Of a DNA stretch of 11,758 nt, positions 1-4,664 are shown one piece after another. Below the pieces are notes generated by a model. The model saw only the letters and a program-made list of their open reading frames with translations, was not told the origin of the DNA and did no database searches. Both the position numbers and the translations under genes were made by a program. The stretch lies in the NCBI GenBank assembly GCA_007570905.1, contig RKSI01000120.1, forward strand, positions 1 to 11,758, given 5' to 3'. This stretch comes from Gammaproteobacteria bacterium. GTDB lineage: Bacteria; Pseudomonadota; Gammaproteobacteria; Poriferisulfidales; Oxydemutatoraceae. Position 1 is the stretch's first letter. Each line of letters starts with the position of its first letter.

Positions 1-32
1 TTCATGGCTGCCATTGCCGCGCGGACGGGCGG

Positions 33-692
33 TCAGCGCGGCGCCGGCGGCCAGCCGTCGTTGCAGACGCGGCAGAAGATGCGCGCGGTCATTTCGGCGT
101 CGTAGAGCGCCGAATGCGCCTCGCCCTCGTCCCAGCCGAAGCCCGCGGTCTCGGCGATCCGCGACAGCACCGTCTGGCGGTAGGCGAGGGCGCCCAGGGT
201 CACCGTGTCAAGACTGCTGAAACGGTGAAACGGGTTGTTGGCGATGCGCGCGCGTTCGGTCGCCGCGTGCAGGAATTTCAGGTCAAACGAGGCGTTGTGG
301 CCGGTCAGGATCGCGCGCGAGCAACGGTGGCGCGCCAGCGCACTTCGCACCTCGTCGAACAACTGCCGCAGCACCTTGTCTTCCGGCTGCGCCAGGCGCA
401 GCGGGTGGAACGGGTCGATGCGGTTGACCTTCAGCGCGGCCTCGTCGAGGTTGGCGTTCTTGAACGGCTCGACATGAAAGTGCAGCGTCTTCTCGGGCCG
501 CAGGCGGTTGTTCTCGTCGGGCGCGACCAGCACCGCCGCGAGTTCAAGCAGCGCGTCGGTCTTCTCGTTGAAGCCGCCAGTCTCGACATCCACGACCACC
601 GGCAGAAAGCCGCGAAACCGCGTCCGCATCCAGTCATCGGCGGCGGCCTTGCCTGCGTTGCCGGCCTTGTTCGTGTTGGCGGCGGCGTTCAT
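33..692 (-). CDS. rnt: Ribonuclease T (DEDDh 3'-5' exoribonuclease)
   Basis: RNase T trims the 3' ends of tRNAs and other stable RNAs (the CCA-end turnover and 5S/23S maturation enzyme of gammaproteobacteria) and acts as a cytoplasmic dimer. The 219-residue product carries the full DEDDh set: Asp35 and Glu37 in VVVDVETGGF, Asp137 in GHNASFD, and His193 with Asp198 in AHSALYD. All five sit 12 residues later than the known E. coli positions, so the fold is collinear, with a longer N-terminus and a shorter C-terminal tail. HFHVEPF and NPFHRF are further family blocks. I chose the ATG at 692 because it overlaps the pyrC stop as ATGA, suggesting translational coupling; a GTG at 707 in the same frame is possible and would add five residues. 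Neither start has a strong Shine-Dalgarno. The gene is the second of a pyrC-rnt unit. The family call is very secure; the start is less so. Confidence 0.96.
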   Translation of the reverse strand: MNAAANTNKAGNAGKAAADDWMRTRFRGFLPVVVDVETGGFNEKTDALLELAAVLVAPDENNRLRPEKTLHFHVEPFKNANLDEAALKVNRIDPFHPLRLAQPEDKVLRQLFDEVRSALARHRCSRAILTGHNASFDLKFLHAATERARIANNPFHRFSSLDTVTLGALAYRQTVLSRIAETAGFGWDEGEAHSALYDAEMTARIFCRVCNDGWPPAPR

Positions 693-1726
693 CGGCGCAC
701 GCGCCACGCGACTTCGCCGCCGCCCAGCAGCGGCACGATTTCATCGCCGCCGGCGGCGACACAGCGCGGCACGGCCTCGGCCTCGCGCACCAGCGTAATG
801 CGCTCGCGGTTCACCGGCAGGCGGTAAAAGCGCGGGCCGTTGAGGCTTGCGAACGCCTCCAGGCGCTCCAGCGCGCCGGCCTGCTCGAAGATGGCGGCAT
901 AAATGCCGAGCGCGGCGGGTGCGTTGAACACGCCGGCGCAGCCGCAGGCGCTTTCCTTGTCATGGCGCGCGTGCGGCGCGCTGTCGGTGCCGAGGAAGAA
1001 CGACGCCGCGCCGGAACACGCCGCCGCCGCCAGCGCCCGGCGGTGCGCCTCGCGCTGCGGCAGTGGCAGGCAGTAGCGGTGCGGGCGCAGGCCGCCGTCG
1101 AACAGCGCGTTTCTGGAATACAGCAGGTGGTGCGGCGTGATGGTCGCGGCGCTGCGTTCGCCGGCGCCGGCGATGTAGTCCGCCGCGTCGCTTGTGGTGA
1201 TGTGCTCCAGCACGATACGCAATTCCGGGAAGTCGGCGCGCAGCGGAATCAGCGTCCGCTCAATGAAGATTTTTTCACGGTCGAAGGGGTCGATGCCGGC
1301 GCCCGCGGCCTCGCCGTGCACCAGCAGCGGCAGGTCGTGGCGCTGCATCGCCTCGAGCACGCCGCTTATTTTGCCGGTGTCGCCGACGCCGGCGGCGGAA
1401 TGCGTCGTCGTGTCTTTCGGATAAAGTTTGACGCCGTGCACAAAGCCGCACGCGGCGGCCCCGGCGATGGTCCCGGGGCGTGTCTGCTCGGTCAGATAAA
1501 GCGTCATCAGCGGCTCGAAGCCCGGCGGCGCGGCCCGCAGGATGCGCTCGCGGTAGGCCGCGCACAGCGCGACATCGGTGACCGGCGGGTCGAGGTTGGG
1601 CATGATGATGGCGCGGCGGAACACCCGCGCGGTGAACGGCAGCACCGCGCGCAGGGTGTCCCCGTCGCGGAGGTGCAGGTGCCAGTCGTCCGGGGCGGCG
1701 ATGGTCAATTCGTGGGCGGAAGGCAT
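689..1726 (-). CDS. pyrC: Dihydroorotase, class II
   Basis: PyrC closes carbamoyl-aspartate to dihydroorotate, the third step of de novo pyrimidine synthesis, in the cytoplasm. At 345 residues it matches the usual length of about 345-350 for the E. coli-type class II enzyme. The binuclear zinc site is visible: His16 and His18 in DDWHLHLRDG (with Arg20 for substrate), the lysine expected to be carboxylated at 100 in GVKLYP, His137 in LLVHGE, His175 in LEHITT and Asp248 in GTDSAPH. TPHHLLYSRN (197-206) and KESACGCAGVFNAP near residue 257 are further family blocks. The ATG at 1726 is the first plausible start; it has no clear Shine-Dalgarno, and the leader would be only about 20 nt if the promoter at 1754-1762 is used. 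The gene is divergent from argG and its stop overlaps the rnt start. No catalytic residue is missing. Confidence 0.97.
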   Translation of the reverse strand: MPSAHELTIAAPDDWHLHLRDGDTLRAVLPFTARVFRRAIIMPNLDPPVTDVALCAAYRERILRAAPPGFEPLMTLYLTEQTRPGTIAGAAACGFVHGVKLYPKDTTTHSAAGVGDTGKISGVLEAMQRHDLPLLVHGEAAGAGIDPFDREKIFIERTLIPLRADFPELRIVLEHITTSDAADYIAGAGERSAATITPHHLLYSRNALFDGGLRPHRYCLPLPQREAHRRALAAAACSGAASFFLGTDSAPHARHDKESACGCAGVFNAPAALGIYAAIFEQAGALERLEAFASLNGPRFYRLPVNRERITLVREAEAVPRCVAAGGDEIVPLLGGGEVAWRVRR

Positions 1727-1729
1727 GGT

Positions 1730-1758
1730 TTGGCGATTGCGCTGATTTTGATTATCAT
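1730..1758 (+). promoter_or_regulatory. Candidate sigma-70 promoter of argG
   Basis: The -35 candidate TTGGCG (1730-1735, four of six matches) and the -10 candidate TATCAT (1753-1758, five of six) are separated by exactly 17 bp. The predicted start is near 1765, leaving a leader of about 60 nt before the argG ATG at 1825. The -10 almost coincides with the pyrC -10 on the opposite strand. I see no convincing ArgR box. Confidence 0.45.
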
Positions 1759-1762
1759 AGCA
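1754..1762 (-). promoter_or_regulatory. Candidate extended -10 promoter of pyrC-rnt
   Basis: On the minus strand the sequence reads TGCTATGAT: a TG-n extension followed by TATGAT, five of six matches to the sigma-70 -10 consensus. No good -35 sits 16-18 bp upstream, as is common for extended -10 promoters. Transcription would begin near 1747, giving a leader of about 20 nt before the pyrC ATG at 1726. The element overlaps the candidate argG -10 on the other strand. Confidence 0.45.
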
Positions 1763-1786
1763 CCCGCGCCCATTCAGCCGCCCAAC

Positions 1787-1812
1787 CCGTTCAAGCCGTT
1801 CAACGATTCAAC
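1787..1812 (+). repeat. Short tandem repeat in the argG leader
   Basis: Two adjacent 9-bp units, CCGTTCAAG (1787-1795) and CCGTTCAAC (1796-1804), are followed by a weaker third, GATTCAACC, so TTCAA recurs three times at 8-9 bp spacing. The repeat lies in the predicted argG leader, 12 bp before the start codon. Its role is unknown; it could be a regulator site or simple slippage. Confidence 0.55.
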
Positions 1813-1824
1813 CCTCTCAGGCCG

Positions 1825-3039
1825 ATGTCAGACCCTTCCAGCATTGTGCTCGCCTACTCGGGCGGGCTGGACACCTCAATCATCCTGAAATGGCTGCAGG
1901 AGACCTACCGCTGCAAAGTGTATGCCTACACCGCCGACATCGGCCAGGGCGGGGAGGTGGAGGCGGCGCGTCAGAAGGCGCGCGCGCTCGGCGCCGCCGA
2001 TGTGTTTGTCGAGGACCTGCGCGAGGAGTTTGTGCGCGACTTCGTGTTTCCGATGTTTCGCGCCAACGCAATCTACGAAGGCGAATACCTGCTCGGCACC
2101 TCCATCGCGCGCCCGTTGATTGCACAGCGCCTGGTCGAGACCGCCGCGCGCGTCGGCGCCGACACGGTGGCGCACGGCGCGACCGGCAAGGGCAACGACC
2201 AGGTCCGCTTTGAACTCGGCGCCTACGCGCTGAAGCCCGACATCCGCATCATCTCGCCGTGGCGCGAGTGGGACATGGACTCGCGCTCGGCGCTGCTGGC
2301 CTACGCCGAACGCCACGCCATCGGCATTGAGCGCGACGCCGGCGGCGCGGCGCCGTATTCCATGGACGCCAACCTGCTGCATATCTCCTACGAGGGCGGC
2401 GTGCTGGAAGACCCGTGGGCGCCGCCCGACGAGGCCATGTGGCGGCGCAGCGTCGCGCCGGAGGCGGCGCCGGCGGCGGCGGCGACGATAGAGCTGGAAT
2501 TCCGCGGCGGCGACCCGGTGGCGCTTGACGGCGAGGCGCTGTCGCCCGCCGCGCTGCTGCAGAAACTGAACGAGGTGGCCGGCGCGCACGCCATTGGCCG
2601 CGTCGATATCGTCGAGAACCGCTATCTCGGCATCAAGTCGCGCGGCTGCTACGAGACGCCCGGCGGCACGGTGTTGATGAAGGCGCACCGCGCCATTGAA
2701 TCGCTGACGCTGGACCGCGAGGCGGCGCACCTGAAGGACGAGTTGATGCCGCGCTACGCCGAACTGATTTACAACGGCTACTGGTGGAGCGACGAGCGCC
2801 ATCTGCTGCAAAAACTGATAGACGAGAGCCAGCGCCGGGTCGCGGGCGTGGTGCGCCTGAAACTCTACAAGGGCGGCGTCGCGGTGGTCGGGCGGCGCTC
2901 GCCCAACAGTTTGTTTGACCGCGAGATTGCGAGTTTTGAGGAAGACGGCGGGCGCTTTGACCAGCGCGACGCCGAGGGGTTTATTAAACTCAACGCGCTG
3001 CGTTTTCGCGTCGGCGGCGGCGGGCGCGGCCCGTCATGA
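1825..3039 (+). CDS. argG: Argininosuccinate synthase
   Basis: ArgG joins citrulline and aspartate using ATP to make argininosuccinate, the penultimate step of arginine synthesis, as a cytoplasmic tetramer. The 404-residue protein has the N-type ATP pyrophosphatase P-loop AYSGGLDTS at 10-18, HGATGKGNDQVRFE at 117-130 (citrulline/aspartate binding) and the YSMDANLLHISYEGG block at 178-192. The length of about 400 fits the widespread type 1 subfamily rather than the longer E. coli ArgG of roughly 447 residues. An alanine-rich stretch near residues 212-222 replaces a less repetitive linker, in keeping with local GC pressure, and the C-terminus ends in a Gly/Arg-rich tail. The ATG at 1825 is chosen because the P-loop begins ten residues later, as in the family; the upstream Shine-Dalgarno is weak. 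The gene stands alone downstream of a divergent promoter, and a palindrome spans its stop. Confidence 0.97.
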   Translation: MSDPSSIVLAYSGGLDTSIILKWLQETYRCKVYAYTADIGQGGEVEAARQKARALGAADVFVEDLREEFVRDFVFPMFRANAIYEGEYLLGTSIARPLIAQRLVETAARVGADTVAHGATGKGNDQVRFELGAYALKPDIRIISPWREWDMDSRSALLAYAERHAIGIERDAGGAAPYSMDANLLHISYEGGVLEDPWAPPDEAMWRRSVAPEAAPAAAATIELEFRGGDPVALDGEALSPAALLQKLNEVAGAHAIGRVDIVENRYLGIKSRGCYETPGGTVLMKAHRAIESLTLDREAAHLKDELMPRYAELIYNGYWWSDERHLLQKLIDESQRRVAGVVRLKLYKGGVAVVGRRSPNSLFDREIASFEEDGGRFDQRDAEGFIKLNALRFRVGGGGRGPS

Positions 3040-3044
3040 CGGGC
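3029..3044 (+). repeat. Perfect 16-bp palindrome across the argG stop codon
   Basis: GCCCGTCATGACGGGC equals its own reverse complement and contains the argG TGA at 3037-3039. As RNA it would give a 6-bp GC stem with a 4-nt loop. No T-tract follows, so it is not a standard intrinsic terminator. It could be a protein-binding site, a 3'-end stabilising hairpin, or chance in GC-rich DNA. Confidence 0.6.
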
Positions 3045-3071
3045 GCCGGGCGCGCCGCGGCGGCGTGAAAG

Positions 3072-3080
3072 TGTTATACT
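3072..3080 (+). promoter_or_regulatory. Candidate extended -10 promoter of mlaA
   Basis: TGTTATACT combines a TG-n extension with TATACT, five of six matches to the -10 consensus, in a 94-bp gap that is otherwise GC-rich. No recognisable -35 is present 17 bp upstream. Transcription would start near 3087, about 47 nt before the mlaA ATG. A CRP-like inverted repeat (3085-3100) begins at the predicted start point. Confidence 0.5.
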
Positions 3081-3084
3081 CGGT

Positions 3085-3100
3085 TGTGAGACAATTCACG
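3085..3100. promoter_or_regulatory. CRP-like inverted repeat downstream of the mlaA -10
   Basis: TGTGA (3085-3089), six bases, then TCACG (3096-3100) resembles the CRP consensus TGTGA-N6-TCACA with one mismatch. It overlaps the predicted mlaA start point, which would favour repression over activation if it is bound. A single site of this degeneracy can arise by chance. Confidence 0.25.
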
Positions 3101-3116
3101 ACATCGGGCGTTGCCC

Positions 3117-3124
3117 GGAGGAGG
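3117..3124 (+). promoter_or_regulatory. Strong Shine-Dalgarno fixing the mlaA start
   Basis: GGAGGAGG lies 9 nt before the ATG at 3134. It selects this ATG over upstream in-frame starts that would place the protein start inside argG and bury the lipoprotein signal peptide. Confidence 0.85.
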
Positions 3125-3133
3125 CGTGCAGCC

Positions 3134-3850
3134 ATGCAAAAAACAGCATTTATCCTCATTGTCCTCGTCGCGCTCGGCGGCTGCGCCGTCAAGCAGGCGA
3201 GCCACGACCCCGCCGACCCGCTGGAAGGCTACAACCGCGGCGTGTTCGCCGTCAACGACGCGCTGGACACGGTGGTTGTCAAGCCCGTCGCGCAGGGTTA
3301 CGGGTATTTGCCGGCCTTTCTTCGCAACCGCATCGGCAGTTTCTTCGGCAACCTCGGCGATGTGCCGAACGCGGTCAACAACCTGCTGCAAGGCGAGATT
3401 GAGCGCGCCGGCAGCGATGTGATGCGCGTCGTCATCAACACAACTTTCGGCCTGGTCGGGTTTTTTGATGTGGCGTCGTTCATGCAACTCGAGAAGCACG
3501 ACGAGGACTTCGGGCAGACGCTGGCGGTCTGGGGCATCGGTTCGGGGCCTTATTTCGTGGTGCCGGTGCTCGGCCCGGCCACGGTGCGCGACTTTGTCGC
3601 GAGCGCCGCCGACTTTCTGATGTCGCCGCTGAGTTATCTGGACTTCGGCGTGTCGCAGGCCGCGCTGAGCGCGGTCGAGGCGGTGGATGCGCGGCAGCGT
3701 TTCATCGCAAGGGAAGCGCTGGTGCGCGAGATCTCGCCGGATTTGTACAGCGCGGTGCGGTCTTTCTATCTTGACAACCGGCGGCGGCAGATCAGCAACA
3801 GCGACGACGCCGGCGACGACGGCATTTACGAGGACTATGACGAGAATTGA
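3134..3850 (+). CDS. mlaA: Outer-membrane lipoprotein MlaA (VacJ family)
   Basis: MlaA sits in the outer membrane, removes mislocalised phospholipids from the outer leaflet and hands them to periplasmic MlaC for retrograde transport. The 238-residue product begins with a lipoprotein signal peptide (hydrophobic stretch 5-14, lipobox LGGC with Cys17 as the lipidated residue). Family blocks follow: DPLEGYNRGVF (28-38), the helix pair around FFGNLGDVPNAVNNLLQGE, NTTFGLVGFFDVA (102-114), and EDFGQTLAVWGIGSGPY continuing to LGPATVRD (124-153). The C-terminal tail is acidic (residues 222-238), as often seen in this family. Length is close to the 251 residues of E. coli MlaA. The start is fixed by a GGAGGAGG site and the signal peptide. 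The other mla genes are not in the window, and orphan mlaA genes are common. The call is secure. Confidence 0.95.
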   Translation: MQKTAFILIVLVALGGCAVKQASHDPADPLEGYNRGVFAVNDALDTVVVKPVAQGYGYLPAFLRNRIGSFFGNLGDVPNAVNNLLQGEIERAGSDVMRVVINTTFGLVGFFDVASFMQLEKHDEDFGQTLAVWGIGSGPYFVVPVLGPATVRDFVASAADFLMSPLSYLDFGVSQAALSAVEAVDARQRFIAREALVREISPDLYSAVRSFYLDNRRRQISNSDDAGDDGIYEDYDEN

Positions 3851-3859
3851 TTGCTTGCC

Positions 3860-3899
3860 GCGGCGCCCGGTTGCGGGCGCCGCCCGCAACGGCGCGGGC
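3860..3899 (+). promoter_or_regulatory. Overlapping, mutually exclusive GC hairpins between mlaA and folE
   Basis: Three perfect inverted repeats overlap here. Hairpin A pairs 3860-3869 with 3874-3883 (10 bp, loop GTTG). Hairpin B pairs 3870-3878 with 3882-3890 (9 bp, 3-nt loop). Hairpin C pairs 3882-3887 with 3894-3899 (6 bp). B shares bases with both A and C, so it cannot form together with either, while A and C overlap only at 3882-3883. There is no T-tract after any of them. The arrangement could act as an mlaA 3' end or as a switch for folE, but the function is unproven. Confidence 0.5.
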
Positions 3900-3928
3900 G
3901 CGCCGCCAACACAGACGCACACGCCGCA

Positions 3929-4510
3929 ATGGACACGATGAACGGCGACCGCCTCGCCGAACTGGTCAATCAACTGCTGCTGGAACTGGGCGAGGACCCG
4001 GCGCGCGAGGGCCTGGTGAAGACGCCGCAGCGGGTCGCCGACGCGCTGCGCTTCCTCACCGGCGGCTACGCCGTGGAGGCCGGCGAGGTCGCGCGCGACG
4101 CGATGTTTGATGTGAATTGCGATGAAATGGTCATCGTCAAGGACATCGAGTTTTACTCGCTTTGCGAGCACCACATTCTGCCGATTACCGGCAGCGTGCA
4201 CATCGGCTACCTGCCGGCGGGCAAGGTCATCGGCCTCAGCAAAATCGCGCGCGTGGTGGATGTGTATGCGCGGCGCCTGCAGGTGCAGGAGCGCATGACC
4301 AACCAGATTGCCGAGAGTTTGATGAAACTGCTCGACGCGCGCGGCGTCGGCGTCGTTGTCGAGGCGGTGCATTACTGCATGGTGATGCGCGGCGTGCAGA
4401 AACAGAACAGCAAGACCGTCACCAGCGCCATGCTCGGCTCGTTCCGCGACGACTCGCGCACCCGCACCGAGTTCATGGAACTCATCAAAAGCCGCTCGCG
4501 CGGGCCGTAG
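3929..4510 (+). CDS. folE: GTP cyclohydrolase I (FolE1)
   Basis: FolE converts GTP to 7,8-dihydroneopterin triphosphate, the first step of folate synthesis (and a source of preQ0 precursors), as a homodecamer with one zinc per subunit. The zinc ligands are visible: Cys79 and His82 in SLCEHHILP, and Cys150 in VHYCMVMRGVQ; His81 is the catalytic histidine. MRGVQKQNSKTVTSAMLG (153-170) is the substrate-binding block, and EDPAREGLVKTPQRVA (22-37) is the standard N-terminal signature. With the ATG at 3929 the protein has 193 residues, normal for the family. A second ATG at 3938 would give 190. Neither start has a clear Shine-Dalgarno; upstream in-frame sequence is low-complexity Arg/Ala and not convincing as protein. 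The gene follows mlaA in the same orientation, separated by 78 bp of competing hairpins. It does not itself make molybdopterin, despite the molybdoenzyme next door. Confidence 0.96.
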   Translation: MDTMNGDRLAELVNQLLLELGEDPAREGLVKTPQRVADALRFLTGGYAVEAGEVARDAMFDVNCDEMVIVKDIEFYSLCEHHILPITGSVHIGYLPAGKVIGLSKIARVVDVYARRLQVQERMTNQIAESLMKLLDARGVGVVVEAVHYCMVMRGVQKQNSKTVTSAMLGSFRDDSRTRTEFMELIKSRSRGP

Positions 4511-4577
4511 CGGGGCGCCGCCGTGCGCCGCCGTGCGCCGCTGATGCGCGCTGTGCGGGCGCCTTGCGGCGGCCCGC
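4511..4577 (+). repeat. 10-bp tandem repeats and hairpin after folE
   Basis: A 10-bp unit, CCGTGCGCCG, occurs exactly twice (4521-4530, 4531-4540), flanked by a related unit before (4511-4520) and a weaker one after. Then 4555-4563 pairs with 4568-4577 to form a 9-bp GC stem with a one-base bulge and a TTGC loop. No T-tract follows. This may end the folE message; it abuts the promoter of the next gene. Confidence 0.5.
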
Positions 4578-4583
4578 GCAGTG

Positions 4584-4589
4584 TATAAT
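4584..4589 (+). promoter_or_regulatory. Consensus -10 box of the redox operon
   Basis: TATAAT is a perfect sigma-70 -10 hexamer preceded directly by TG. The best -35 candidates in the GC-rich sequence upstream (TTGCGG at 4564-4569) are too close at 14 bp, so an activator or a non-canonical -35 is possible. Transcription would begin near 4596, leaving a leader of about 70 nt. Confidence 0.6.
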
Positions 4590-4623
4590 GCGGTGTGGTT
4601 GCAATACGCACCGAATTTCATTG

Positions 4624-4639
4624 CCCGCCCACGGGCGGG
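4624..4639 (+). promoter_or_regulatory. Leader hairpin upstream of the molybdoenzyme gene
   Basis: CCCGCCC (4624-4630) and GGGCGGG (4633-4639) are perfect inverted repeats in the predicted 5' leader, forming a 6-bp stem with a 4-nt loop, or 7 bp with a tight loop. The hairpin ends 12 nt before the AGAGGGA ribosome-binding site, so it could affect translation. It does not resemble a full molybdenum-cofactor (moco) riboswitch, which needs a much longer multi-helix structure. Confidence 0.4.
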
Positions 4640-4664
4640 ACTGGACTTTAAGAGGGACCAAACA

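Noticed and set aside
1..32. Possible start of another minus-strand gene downstream of rnt (ATG at 14, then at 5)
   Set aside because: Only a few codons are available, with no Shine-Dalgarno and no recognisable sequence, so it cannot be supported.
3851..3928. N-terminal extension of FolE from the TTG at 3851
   Set aside because: The added 26 residues are low-complexity and come from the hairpin region. The FolE signature begins shortly after the ATG at 3929.
4590..4664. Molybdenum-cofactor riboswitch before the molybdoenzyme gene
   Set aside because: Only one short hairpin is present in about 70 nt. The known moco element is longer and multi-helical, so the match is not supported.
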